Positions 25,961 to 34,266 of a DNA stretch of 42,476 nucleotides are shown in pieces. Position 1 is the first letter of the stretch, and each line of letters begins with the position of its first letter. The DNA comes from Candidatus Aminicenantota bacterium (GTDB lineage Bacteria > Acidobacteriota > Aminicenantia > UBA2199). Location: contig JAPKZK010000016.1 in NCBI GenBank assembly GCA_026393835.1, positions 1-42,476 of the forward strand. The letters are read 5' to 3'. The notes beneath the pieces are model-generated. The model made no database searches, was not told the origin of the DNA, and saw nothing but the letters and a program-made list of their open reading frames with translations. Position numbers and translations under genes: made by a program.

Positions 25961-27106
25961 ATGAATAGCGATACATTAATTGAAATATTGCCGGTGTTGA
26001 TCGTGGTACTGGTTGTTTTTGTGGTGATTGTTTCTATCATTGTTCTTGCGGTCCGGAAACAGAAAGAGAAAAACGTAAAACTGAGGGAGCAGGGTCTTTT
26101 GGAGAAAGGGGCTAAAGGGAATGGTACTTTTCAAGGGGTGGAATACTCGTATTTTCATTTCCGTGGTGGGCATAATGCCCCCCCCTATTTTAAAGTATCG
26201 GTAGAGTGTCCTTCCACCGGCGACTTTAAAATAACCCGGGAAACAGGTTTCGACCGTTTTTTTAAAAGGTTGGGAATATGCGTCGAATTGGAGACCGATG
26301 ACCGGGAGTTTGACGATGCCTTCTTTATCACCACCAATACCGTGGGGTTTACGCGGGAGTATTTCCGGAAGTCGGATAAACGCCGGTTGGTAACGGAGGT
26401 TTTTGCTAAGGGATTCAACGAACTCATGCATGATGGGAAGAAAATAGTTACCACCTGGAAAGCGTTTCCCCGCGGCGTGACAATGGAGATAAAGACAGTC
26501 GAAGAGATTGTCGCTGTTTTGGGGCAATTGGCCGGCGACATTCCCAACATCTATGAGCAGGAATCCGCTGAAAATATCGGTTGGAAACAGAGACGTTTTT
26601 TCGCTTTTGCAGCGCCTGGTTTCCTGTTGGCGGCCGGGATTGCCGGTTTGATTGTGGGTTTGACCATTTTTTCTCCCCTGGATGAGGGGAAAGTGATATT
26701 GGATTCTCTTAAGTACAGTATACCGTTATTGCTTTTATTTTTGTGGTTTTCGGTGCAGCTTCTCAGGGGGCGTTCGTCGTCTCACAGGGAGTTGATGGGT
26801 GTTTTTGCACTTTCCTTATTTGGGTTTATCGCAGCCGGGATGGGTGGTGAAATAACGTTGAATGGGTGGTTGGACAAAAGCAAGCCCGTTGTTCACGAGG
26901 TAAAGGTCATGGACAAGTATTCCACCCGGAGCAAAAACAGTCGTTCGTATCATGTGGTGTTAGAGTCCTGGAGAAAGGGGCGATATTCTGAAAAGTTATC
27001 CGTAGGACGGGGTTACTATGATAATCTTGAACCTGGGCAATCCACGATGGTTATCACTACCAGGGCGGGTAAGTTCGGTTTCGAATGGTTGGTGGAATAC
27101 CGGTGA
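25961..27106 (+). CDS. Hypothetical membrane protein after the sulfate operon
   Basis: 381 residues, family not recognised. One N-terminal helix (about 8-33), a ~180-residue soluble domain rich in aromatic and charged residues (KVSVECPSTGDFKITRETGF), three central helices (about 208-295) and a C-terminal ~70-residue beta-rich domain ending in GKFGFEWLVEYR, loosely like DUF3592-type membrane proteins. The ATG follows AAAGGAG and lies 11 bp after cysA, so it may be co-transcribed, but a role in sulfate uptake is only suggested by position. Confidence 0.7.
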   Translation: MNSDTLIEILPVLIVVLVVFVVIVSIIVLAVRKQKEKNVKLREQGLLEKGAKGNGTFQGVEYSYFHFRGGHNAPPYFKVSVECPSTGDFKITRETGFDRFFKRLGICVELETDDREFDDAFFITTNTVGFTREYFRKSDKRRLVTEVFAKGFNELMHDGKKIVTTWKAFPRGVTMEIKTVEEIVAVLGQLAGDIPNIYEQESAENIGWKQRRFFAFAAPGFLLAAGIAGLIVGLTIFSPLDEGKVILDSLKYSIPLLLLFLWFSVQLLRGRSSSHRELMGVFALSLFGFIAAGMGGEITLNGWLDKSKPVVHEVKVMDKYSTRSKNSRSYHVVLESWRKGRYSEKLSVGRGYYDNLEPGQSTMVITTRAGKFGFEWLVEYR

Positions 27107-27120
27107 TATAAAAATAATAG

Positions 27121-27148
27121 CCGCTAAGAACGCGAAGATACGCGAAGA
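27121..27148 (-). repeat. Dispersed CGCGAAGAACGCGAAG-type repeat, copy 1
   Basis: CCGCTAAGAACGCGAAG followed by a second GCGAAG. It is the reverse orientation of the copies at 28961-28990 and 36426-36455. Confidence 0.6.
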
Positions 27149-27158
27149 GAATATCTCT

Positions 27159-27578
27159 TTATTGGCTATGTTCGTCTTTTGAAGTAGAAGCGTCCATTCC
27201 TTTATATTGATCTTTAAATTTGTAGAACATGACCAACACTTCATGGCGAAATAATGGGATGCGTTCCATATAGTCCAGGAGTTCTTTCACTTCGCGTTCC
27301 CGGGCAATAGGCGGAACGGTTTCCGGGGTGGGAATTTCTTTTTCCTGGTAATGGCTGGGGCCGCGGTCGAGGATCAACCAGTCCATGGAAATATCGAAAG
27401 CCTGGCCTAATTGGTATAGGAAAGTGACTTGGGGAGAATTTACGCCCAGTTCGTATTTGTAGTAAGTAGTTCTTTCAATACCGATGCGGTCGGCCATTTC
27501 TGTATTTTTTAAGTTTACAGATTTGCGGATGCCCTGCAATTTATCGCCGATTTTTTTAAGAAACTTTGTTCTATCCAT
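27159..27578 (-). CDS. XRE-family helix-turn-helix regulator
   Basis: 139 residues. Residues about 12-68 form a Cro/C1-type helix-turn-helix: LQGIRKSVNLKNTEMADRIG followed by IERTTYYKYELGVNSPQVTF. The C-terminal half is acidic and helical with no recognised ligand domain. GAGGTGAATT precedes the ATG. A partly symmetric AT-rich sequence (27615-27634, GTATATACGGATATATC) just upstream could be its own operator. It stands at the border of the accessory region, next to a 20-bp repeat array that begins 86 bp upstream of its start. Confidence 0.88.
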   Translation of the reverse strand: MDRTKFLKKIGDKLQGIRKSVNLKNTEMADRIGIERTTYYKYELGVNSPQVTFLYQLGQAFDISMDWLILDRGPSHYQEKEIPTPETVPPIAREREVKELLDYMERIPLFRHEVLVMFYKFKDQYKGMDASTSKDEHSQ

Positions 27579-27663
27579 AATTCACCTCACGATCGATTGA
27601 AAATGTTTTAATAAGGTATATACGGATATATCGGTTCAAAGTTTCGAATTTATTAATTTTTTT

Positions 27664-27955
27664 GCGCCGGGAATCGATTTTTTGTGCTGATTGTCGTTTA
27701 TTTGTGCCGATCATAAATAATTTGCGCCACATGTCAATCTTTTGAGCCGCATGTCGATTTTTTGCGCTGTTTATCGATCTTTTGCGCTGCATGTCAATCA
27801 TTTGAGCCGCATGCCGATTTTTTGTGCTGTTTATCGATCTTTTGTGCCGCGTGTCGATTTTTTGTGCTGTTCATCAATTTATTTTGCCACATATCGATAA
27901 TTTGTGCCACATGTCGTTTTTTTGTGCCAGATGTCGATTTTTAGGGCCGCATCAG
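27664..27955. repeat. Tandem array, exact 20-bp period, 14 units plus a partial
   Basis: Units start at 27664 and every 20 bp to 27924, then a partial unit. Typical unit GTGCCGCATGTCGATTTTTT; variants alternate between a ...CATGTCGA... and a ...TTTATCGA... centre. There is no insertion or deletion across 280 bp although bases vary, so spacing is conserved more than sequence. It lies upstream of the XRE gene. There are no unique spacers, so it is not a CRISPR array. Confidence 0.9.
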
Positions 27956-27964
27956 GTAATTAAA

Positions 27965-27987
27965 GGGGCGGATTTAGAATCCGCCCC
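27965..27987. repeat. REP-like palindrome, GGGGCGGATT type
   Basis: GGGGCGGATT, a 3-base centre, then AATCCGCCCC: a perfect 10-bp stem directly after the 20-bp array. No T run follows, so it is more a REP-like element than a terminator. Confidence 0.6.
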
Positions 27988-28017
27988 TACAGTTATGGAT
28001 AACATTTTACCCGGATT

Positions 28018-28039
28018 AGGGTTTGATTCATCAAACCCT
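28018..28039. repeat. Palindrome AGGGTTTGAT/ATCAAACCCT
   Basis: A 10-bp perfect stem with a 2-base loop, 30 bp after the previous palindrome. It may be a REP-like hairpin. Confidence 0.5.
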
Positions 28040-28113
28040 TAATTTGGGAAGAGTCCGTCTAATTGGATTCGGAAGAGGACTAACCGAGATGCTGTTTTCA
28101 AAAATCTTTTTCA

Positions 28114-28364
28114 TTAATGCCTGACCAAATTTAATTTTTGAATAAATCTAAAATCTTTCAGGTTGAATGTCCAAAGGCGAAGGTCTTTTACTATGGCAGT
28201 AGCTGCAATTTCCATATTTTCTCTCGTAACTCTTTCTGGATGACCTCCGCGGGGATATTTTCATCAAAGCGGTCTCGCCATATTCCAACAATATCACTGT
28301 CGACATTTCTCATTTTCTTTTTTCTTGCTGCTCAGCCAGGCACAGTAATATTAATTGTTCCCAT
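28114..28364 (-). pseudogene. Broken VapBC-like toxin-antitoxin module
   Basis: A GGAGG RBS and ATG at 28364 start MGTINITVPG and then hit a stop; the same frame continues with the antitoxin-like tail DSDIVGIWRDRFDENIPAEV. Without a proper end this runs, one frame over, into the C-terminal tail of a PIN toxin (28212-28114): IAATAIVKDLRLWTFNLKDF followed by QKLNLV. Most of the PIN domain, including its first acidic residues, is missing. The reading is an internal deletion plus a nonsense mutation. The 5' leader matches that of the MNT gene (29782). Confidence 0.6.
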
Positions 28365-28449
28365 TGTGCTACCTCCAGGTTGTATATTTTTCCGCTCTTT
28401 TATTTTTTCCCTGCCCCCTGATCCCCGATCCCTGATCCCTGTTTCTTTC

Positions 28450-28566
28450 TTCTATCTTTCATATTCTCCCGCCATTGTTTCCAGTTCAACCAGTATTTTC
28501 TCTCCTTCTTTTTTCGGGGCTTCAAGGAGTTCGATCATTTTGAGCAGCAGAGCACGAGTGGGCTCA
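28450..28566 (-). pseudogene. C-terminal relic of an nSTAND-TPR gene
   Basis: On the minus strand this reads MIELLEAPKKEGEKILVELE and ends TMAGEYER, nearly the same as the last ~35 residues of the intact gene at 29990. A short repeat of GATCCCTG units (about 28417-28441) lies just to the left. Bases 28567-28638 lead into the DUF2283 gene. Confidence 0.75.
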
Positions 28567-28638
28567 GATGAATAATCACCTAAAAAATTGTTGCAATCTT
28601 TTCCGCTTTATGATAAAGTATCCTTACAGTCTAAACCA

Positions 28639-28872
28639 ATGAATAAAGTACATATGGAATATTTTGAAAATGACGATATTTTGCACCTGGCCATTTCTGA
28701 TGTGCCTGAGGCAGGAAGCGTGGAACTTAGCCCAAACGTCACGGCAGAACTAAATGAAAGTGGTGAGTTGATAGGAATCGAGATACTGAATGCGAGTATG
28801 TATGTGAGGGATTCCATTATGGAGTCGGCTCAAGCCAGGATGTTAAGAATTCCAAATATGCAATCCGCTTGA
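28639..28872 (+). CDS. DUF2283 family small protein, copy 1
   Basis: 77 residues from ATG 28639 (MNKVHMEYFENDDILHLAI); an upstream in-frame Met at 28588 lies in the duplicated 5' region and gives no conserved sequence. The short beta-rich protein ends in the pattern GELIGIEILNASMYV, typical of DUF2283, a family of unknown function found near toxin-antitoxin and mobile loci. A near-identical copy is at 37901. The duplicated DNA begins about 60 bp before the ATG (AAAAATTGTTGCAATCTTTT). Confidence 0.8.
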   Translation: MNKVHMEYFENDDILHLAISDVPEAGSVELSPNVTAELNESGELIGIEILNASMYVRDSIMESAQARMLRIPNMQSA

Positions 28873-28960
28873 TCGTTTTCCGGCTTTTGGTGTGCCTTTT
28901 TGCCTTTGTGGCTAAAAATCAGTGTAAATCCGTGTAATCGCCGTATGTGGATGGATTTTT

Positions 28961-28990
28961 TTTCGCGGTCCTTCGCGTTCTTCGCGGCTT
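28961..28990 (+). repeat. Dispersed TTCGCGTTCTTCGCGGC repeat, copy 2
   Basis: Shares TTCGCGTTCTTCGCGGCTTA with 36426-36455. Bases 28991-29027 after it again match the tail of the nSTAND-TPR gene (CCATTGTTTCCAGTTCAA). Confidence 0.65.
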
Positions 28991-29019
28991 ATTTGTATTT
29001 CCTGGCCATTGTTTCCAGT

Positions 29020-29430
29020 TCAATCTAATGAAATATTCAACTGGCTTTCCAGGTATTTTTTAATTTCTTTTATAAATTTCTCAGCGTTATCCACCTGTTC
29101 CCGGGTTGTTTCTCTCGATAGGATATAAAAATCTTCATAATCCGACTCAACTCTTATCCTTTGTGCATTTTTTATTATACTGGAAAGTTCCCTGTCAAAT
29201 ATTCCCCCGGCGATGTATTCTTTTATAAACGTTGCAACTAATCCGGAATGCTTCCTGGTCTCTAATTGTTTTAGAGCAAGCAACGATCTGGCAGCATAAA
29301 ATATGGCATAATATGACCGATTTAATGAGCCCCTGAGATCGTTTTCATTGAAAAGTGTTCTTGAGGATTCCAGTGCAGCCTGTGCTTGTTCAAACCTGTA
29401 TTTGCATAAATCTTCGAGGTTATGCGGCAT
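29020..29430 (-). CDS. HEPN-domain protein (toxin-type partner of MNT)
   Basis: 136 residues, UPF0332-type HEPN helical bundle: LNRSYYAIFYAARSLLAL, then RKHSGLVATFIKEYI and RIRVESDYEDFY. HEPN/MNT pairs work as toxin-antitoxin modules, the HEPN protein being a putative RNase or its target state being controlled by nucleotidylation from the MNT partner. The strict Rx4-6H motif of the best-studied HepT toxins is not obvious here. It starts 11 nt inside the MNT gene, so they are co-translated. Its 3' end runs into a relic of the nSTAND-TPR tail. Confidence 0.85.
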   Translation of the reverse strand: MPHNLEDLCKYRFEQAQAALESSRTLFNENDLRGSLNRSYYAIFYAARSLLALKQLETRKHSGLVATFIKEYIAGGIFDRELSSIIKNAQRIRVESDYEDFYILSRETTREQVDNAEKFIKEIKKYLESQLNISLD

Positions 29431-29782
29431 AGATTTCCACCCCTTCCTGTTCTACATTTCTATAGAAAGGTATCACTCCTTTGTTTTCATTGAAATAATG
29501 GGTATTCCTGATTATTATTGAGGGTAATACGCCGTACTTTATGGTTAAATCGACTTCAAAATCTACAAGTTCATTGTTGTACCTTTTGGGTTCTTCATCA
29601 TCAACCAGGACAAGAATGTCTATATCCGATTCATTATCATGCTCTCCGCGGGCGTAAGATCCGAAGAGTATTATTTTATCGAGCTTTTCCCTGAATTTCT
29701 TTTTTAATTCGGTATTTATTTGGCCGATTAACTCGGCTATTCGCTTTTCCATTTTCATATCACCACTGCGAGACCTACTCAA
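29420..29782 (-). CDS. MNT-type minimal nucleotidyltransferase (antitoxin-type)
   Basis: 120 residues. The catalytic signature GSYARGEHDNESDIDILVLV (about 48-67) has the GSxxRG and DxD residues of the pol-beta superfamily; a third acidic position lies in VDFEVDLTIKY. MNT antitoxins modify or shield HEPN toxins. The TTG at 29782 is preferred as start because GGAGG lies 7 nt upstream; an ATG at 29758 is possible but lacks an RBS. The leader AATATACAACCTGGAGGTA is shared with the broken vapB at 28364. Confidence 0.85.
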   Translation of the reverse strand: MSRSRSGDMKMEKRIAELIGQINTELKKKFREKLDKIILFGSYARGEHDNESDIDILVLVDDEEPKRYNNELVDFEVDLTIKYGVLPSIIIRNTHYFNENKGVIPFYRNVEQEGVEIYAA

Positions 29783-29907
29783 TGTATTACCTCCAGGTTG
29801 TATATTACACTAAAAAGCCGATAAAATCAACTGCCCTGACCTTTTATACCGGAAAAAGTGGTTATTATCGCCGTTGGCAGGGGTGGAAGTGGGTAGAGAA
29901 TCTTTCT

Positions 29908-29990
29908 CGTTTTTTCTTCTCTTCTTCTCTTCTTCGCCTCTTTTCTTCTATCTTTTTCCGCTCTTCCGCTCTTCCTCGGTTCCTCGGTTC
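29908..29990 (+). repeat. Pyrimidine-rich low-complexity repeat, left flank of the conflict operon
   Basis: GTTTTTTCTTCTCTTCTTCT is followed by runs of CCGCTCTT and CCTCGGTT. The reverse complement of the same core is at 36291-36362, beyond the other end of the operon. Bases 29783-29907 contain no other feature seen. Confidence 0.65.
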
Positions 29991-31957
29991 TATCTTTCAT
30001 ATTCCCGCGCCATTGTTTCCAGTTCAACCAGTATTTTGTCTCCTTCTTTTTTCGGTGCTTCAAGGAGTTCGATCATTTTGAGCAGCAAAGATCGGGTCGG
30101 CTGGTTTAAACTCTGGGTCTGAGTTATAAATTTTTTGGTTGGGCTATAGTTCCAGTCTCGTTTATGTTCAGCGGACAGGCCCCGGTAAACCATTATTAAT
30201 TTTTGTAATTCTTTTAATGCCTGGGCCTGATTGCCTTGAAAGAACAATGAGGAAACGACGATCGATTTCATTGCCAAAATTTGGTCTTGTGAAATATCTT
30301 TCTCTTTCAACACCTTTTGCGCCAATTCCATAGCATTATCAAAACGTTCAGTAATCAAATACGACTCCGTAAGATTTGTTTTTGCAGAAATATAAGTAGG
30401 TCTTATTTCCAACGCTTTCCGGTAACTGGTGATCGCAGCATTATAGTCGCCTTTATTATATTGAGCATTTCCCATATTGTTGAAAGCCTCGACGTAATCC
30501 GGTATGAATGTAAGGGCCTTCCGATAACTGGCTATCGCGGCATTATATTCGCCTTTATCAAATTGCGCTACTCCTGTATTATTGTAAACTCTAGCTGATT
30601 CTTTAGACAATGTATCCATCTTATTTTGCCTCGCAAAATACACTAACGCCAAAAAAATTATAAGGGCAATAAAAAGCGGTACAAGACGCAGAAGCGCATA
30701 TTTTTCTATAGTGGCCCGGCGTTTTCGCTGCGATAAGCGTATTGGAGTAATCAGCGTATCATGACTCAATTCATAATAAACGCTGCCCACCCGAAATTCG
30801 GCCCGCAGCAGTCGTCTATTAACCAGTTCTTTTAAGAGTTTCCTTGAAATGTTAAACTTTCTTATGATCTCATCCTCTTCCAGGCTTAAACGAATATCTG
30901 TAATACTGATTAATCCATCTTCGCATAACTTTCGTACATTTTCTTTTTCCGCTGTGGAATCCAGTTGCTCCACCAGGTCATCATAGAACCGGCGCAACAC
31001 CCGCTGCATGCCCGGTTCTCCCGCCAGTTCTGCTTTCTCAACAATGATATTCCCGACCTCTTTTGCTGTCCGTTCATGTATCTTACCCTCGATTTGCCGG
31101 CACAACAATTGCAATTGAAATGATTCCACTTCATCCTTATTGACTACCCCTCCCCTTTCCCGGCCTTTGCTTAAATAATCCAGCATCATATCTAATGCAT
31201 CTGCCGAATACCGGAAACGCTGCGTAACTATATTTTCATCTTCCAATTGCGCCGGCCTGATAATAGCTTCCCGCGCTTGCCGGCGGGTTAACGCCAATAA
31301 GCGATAACGGTTTTCCAAAATATCCGGGATAGCGGCGGATAATTCATCCAACTGTCCTACGAAATCGCTACGGATAGAGATCACAATTCTCACCCTGGGG
31401 GGATCTTCACCATAACGGTAAGGCTCACCCGCCCGGATGGCCTGCCGCAACGCCTGGGGTATCGTGTTGTTGATCAGGTCCGCCAATTGTGTGATGAATT
31501 CGCTCCTGGCTTCAAGTTCATGAAAGGCAAAAAACTCCTCGAACTGGTCCAGAATTAATACCGGCGTCAGCAGGGAATCACCGGGAGACCAGAAAGCGGC
31601 GGTTTTAAAGTAATGCCATAGGGTGTCGGTTTCACCGGCTTCAATATCCAGGTGATGCTGCATTACAGTTTCCTCTATGCCGCTTAAAACGGTTTGAACC
31701 GGACTTGTTTCCGCCGTGTTGAAACGTACTTTTATGGGTAAAAAACCCCTATCCCTTAACAATCCGCTTACCCCGGCATTGAGTAGCGATGTTTTTCCCA
31801 ACCCGGATACCGAATGCAGCACCACCAGCTTCCTGGCAATTATTTTTTGTAAAAGTTCATCCTTTTCCCGTTCCCTGCCGAAAAACAACACCCGGTCGAG
31901 ATCCGTATCCTCGAAAGGCCGGGAACCGGGATAACGGTATTCGCATTTGCTCTCCAT
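29990..31957 (-). CDS. nSTAND-type NTPase with transmembrane segment and C-terminal TPRs
   Basis: 655 residues. The N-terminus YPGSRPFEDTDLDRVLFFGR is the hallmark of novel STAND NTPase 1 proteins; Walker A is SGLGKTS (51-57) and Walker B VLILDQFEEFF. A winged-helix-like region ends with SVYYELSHDTLITPI. A membrane helix (about 424-446) is followed by two clear TPRs (GVAQFDKGEYNAAIASYRKA and GNAQYNKGDYNAAITSYRKA, about 458-525) and further helices. STAND proteins act as NTP-dependent oligomerising switches in conflict and signalling systems. It is the last gene of a four-gene operon; its ATG overlaps the previous stop by one base (TAATG). Fragments of its C-terminus recur at 28450, 28991 and 38152. 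Confidence 0.9.
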   Translation of the reverse strand: MESKCEYRYPGSRPFEDTDLDRVLFFGREREKDELLQKIIARKLVVLHSVSGLGKTSLLNAGVSGLLRDRGFLPIKVRFNTAETSPVQTVLSGIEETVMQHHLDIEAGETDTLWHYFKTAAFWSPGDSLLTPVLILDQFEEFFAFHELEARSEFITQLADLINNTIPQALRQAIRAGEPYRYGEDPPRVRIVISIRSDFVGQLDELSAAIPDILENRYRLLALTRRQAREAIIRPAQLEDENIVTQRFRYSADALDMMLDYLSKGRERGGVVNKDEVESFQLQLLCRQIEGKIHERTAKEVGNIIVEKAELAGEPGMQRVLRRFYDDLVEQLDSTAEKENVRKLCEDGLISITDIRLSLEEDEIIRKFNISRKLLKELVNRRLLRAEFRVGSVYYELSHDTLITPIRLSQRKRRATIEKYALLRLVPLFIALIIFLALVYFARQNKMDTLSKESARVYNNTGVAQFDKGEYNAAIASYRKALTFIPDYVEAFNNMGNAQYNKGDYNAAITSYRKALEIRPTYISAKTNLTESYLITERFDNAMELAQKVLKEKDISQDQILAMKSIVVSSLFFQGNQAQALKELQKLIMVYRGLSAEHKRDWNYSPTKKFITQTQSLNQPTRSLLLKMIELLEAPKKEGDKILVELETMAREYER

Positions 31958-34266
31958 TAGTAACCCCTTTTTTTACAGTCCCGTTGGATGAGACGAATCA
32001 ATTCCACGACTTTATCCTGAGTGTCAATAGTTATGGTTTGTAAATCTTCCAGTTCCTCCAATATCTCTCCATCGTCAATTTTTAAAGGAATAATAAAACG
32101 CGTGCCGAGCCTGAACTCCTTATACCGTTCCCTCGCAAGCATTATCTCTTTAAAGAGATACCTATTGCTTTTTTTGCACAGGCTCTTACTTTGTAGAACC
32201 AGGAAATAATCGATCTCCTTTCTAATCACCCGCGGAATAACTTCATCCCAGCGGTCGCCGCCCCGCAGGTTTTCTTTATCCAGCCACGGTTCGAGACCAG
32301 CCGCTTTTAATTGCTCATACAACGATGCGGCAAAGGTTTTATCTTCGAGAGCGTAACAAATAAACACCCGGGGTCGCTTTTCTTCACGAATAGGTATGAC
32401 TGGAGTAGCGGTACTTGCATCGAAACGGTGGCGCAATTCAGCGGCAAATTCAGCGAAACCTTTCTCGATAAAATGAATTTTATATGGCTCATCCCGGAAA
32501 AACAAAATGGTTCTTTTAAATTCAGCCATATTATCGGTGGTGAAAGCTTCCAGCGCAAAAGAAGGGCTGAATTTATTCTTTATCCCCAAAATGTGCAGTA
32601 ATATACGCAAATACCAGTGCTTAAACCCAAACCCCAGGAATAAAAAACATTTTGCCGGGTCTTTTAGTTCATTGACCAATCGATCTGGCAGGCGATTTCT
32701 GACCGCAATACTAAGTAAGAAATCCGTCATATCGTCCTCCGTTAAGACTAATGAATCAGTATCTTCAATATTTCCATAAAGATAAAAAAGCAACGGATTT
32801 TCAATGGTTCCCATATTAATAGTTTTCGGGTTTATGCTTCTAAAATTATATCTCTCGCTTATTGGATTTTTATTTTCTTTTTTTAAAGCTTCTAAAAACA
32901 TATTATCCAGAGCAGTAGAGATAGTTAGATAAAAAGGAAGAGCCGCAATATCACGGTGGAGATAAGAGTACATACCTCTTCTTTGAGAATAAAAGGAACA
33001 AACAGCAGCTTCAAGAGCATAATATCCTCGTTCCTTACTATAATACCTGGCTACCTGGTCAAAATCAGAAAAATCAATGGCTTCCCTGATACGCGGCTCA
33101 AGTTTTTGCGCCAATTGGTTTGACAGGATTTCTGAAAGTTGCCGGGGCTGCCCGCCCACTAACTCTGTCGACGTATCAGGGCCAAGCATAAGAATACATT
33201 TCTTTTCACGTATCGAATGAATAAGGATATCCCAATCATCTTCTTCCCAATTAGAAGAAAGCCCGGCACTTCTAATATTCTGTGGAATTGCAGGTATTGT
33301 ATCCTGGGCAGATTTTCGCATCTTGATTAAACTATTAAAATCATAAGGTTCTTCTCCTTGAATTTTTGCCATGATATAGGCAAGTTTTATAAACGCTCCC
33401 TGGATATCTTCGGAATAGGATTGACTCTCTTCATTAACCGCTAGAGTTTCATTAAATGAATAATAAGAAAAATAGGGAATTTTTAAATCCCAGTACGAAC
33501 CAAGCCCTTTTACAGGCTTCATTAATAAAATTTTATTAAATTTATCAATAAATTGGCTGCGAAATGCATTAAGAAGTTCTACTTCCGATCGATCTTCAAC
33601 CCTTGACGGGACAATTAAAATATTTAAGGGGCGATCCGGGCGCAACCTGGTTAACATCGGTGAAGAAAAATTCATCACCATATCATATGTACCATCAATG
33701 TTTTGTTGGTTGGGCGCACAAAACATAATCACTGTCCCAGCCATCTGGTATGTACATATGCCAGTCATTTCAGTTACACCTGTCCGGCTGTCGATTAACA
33801 CTATGTCCGCAATAGATTCGAATTGGTCTCGCAACCATTCAAAGAAAAGTTCACCTTCCCAATTTTCGTAAAAGTCACCCCAATCGAAATTTAAAACCTC
33901 CCGGGCATACTTTGAAAAATGATCCCCTGAACGCTTACCTGCATGTATCAGAAATAACTTACCTTCAAATTGAGATTTCGGGTAGATATCGATTATAAAT
34001 TTGGAGATGGGTTCAAATTCCAGTGGCTGATTTTCATCCAATTCCTTAGACATTTTCTCTTTATAACTCAGAAGAATATCCATTAAACCTGGGGTGTCGA
34101 TGACTGAATTGGAATTCTTAAAAAAATATCGTTCGATTCCCGGGGCTTCGAGATCCCAATCGACTATGAGGACTTTCTTCCCTGACCTATAAAAGAGCTC
34201 GGCTGTATTTGCCAATGCCATAGATCTTCCGACACCACCTTTGTATGAATAAAATGTAAAGATCAT
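31957..34266 (-). CDS. KGGVGR-type ParA-like ATPase / SIR2-like / TIR fusion protein
   Basis: 769 residues in three parts. Residues 1-290: a MinD/ParA-like ATPase with YSYKGGVGRSMALANTA (Arg in place of the usual K-T), VDWDLEAPG and DSRTGVTE. Residues about 345-615: a SIR2-like domain opening DWDILIHSIREKKCILMLGP and closing with FLFLGFGFKHWYLRILL. Its usual NADase positions look changed: the TTNxD segment reads STALD and the LHG segment reads LYG. Residues about 630-765: a TIR domain (RPRVFICYALEDKTFAASLY, WLDKENLRGGDRW) with Glu in YLFKEIMLARE where TIR NADases have their catalytic Glu. TIR and SIR2 domains deplete NAD in several anti-phage systems. Coupled by ATGA to the protease gene upstream and by TAATG to the nSTAND gene downstream. 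Confidence 0.88.
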   Translation of the reverse strand: MIFTFYSYKGGVGRSMALANTAELFYRSGKKVLIVDWDLEAPGIERYFFKNSNSVIDTPGLMDILLSYKEKMSKELDENQPLEFEPISKFIIDIYPKSQFEGKLFLIHAGKRSGDHFSKYAREVLNFDWGDFYENWEGELFFEWLRDQFESIADIVLIDSRTGVTEMTGICTYQMAGTVIMFCAPNQQNIDGTYDMVMNFSSPMLTRLRPDRPLNILIVPSRVEDRSEVELLNAFRSQFIDKFNKILLMKPVKGLGSYWDLKIPYFSYYSFNETLAVNEESQSYSEDIQGAFIKLAYIMAKIQGEEPYDFNSLIKMRKSAQDTIPAIPQNIRSAGLSSNWEEDDWDILIHSIREKKCILMLGPDTSTELVGGQPRQLSEILSNQLAQKLEPRIREAIDFSDFDQVARYYSKERGYYALEAAVCSFYSQRRGMYSYLHRDIAALPFYLTISTALDNMFLEALKKENKNPISERYNFRSINPKTINMGTIENPLLFYLYGNIEDTDSLVLTEDDMTDFLLSIAVRNRLPDRLVNELKDPAKCFLFLGFGFKHWYLRILLHILGIKNKFSPSFALEAFTTDNMAEFKRTILFFRDEPYKIHFIEKGFAEFAAELRHRFDASTATPVIPIREEKRPRVFICYALEDKTFAASLYEQLKAAGLEPWLDKENLRGGDRWDEVIPRVIRKEIDYFLVLQSKSLCKKSNRYLFKEIMLARERYKEFRLGTRFIIPLKIDDGEILEELEDLQTITIDTQDKVVELIRLIQRDCKKRGY

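Noticed and set aside
27571..27801. 76-codon minus-strand ORF upstream of the XRE gene
   Set aside because: Translates the 20-bp repeat array and overlaps the regulator's start; low-complexity product.
27664..27955. CRISPR array
   Set aside because: The 20-bp units are directly adjacent with no unique spacers, and no cas genes are present.
28018..28039. Intrinsic terminator
   Set aside because: A good stem, but no T run on either side and no gene ends just before it.
28138..28575. 145-codon plus-strand ORF
   Set aside because: It is antisense to the VapBC-like relic and the nSTAND tail relic, which explain the sequence better.
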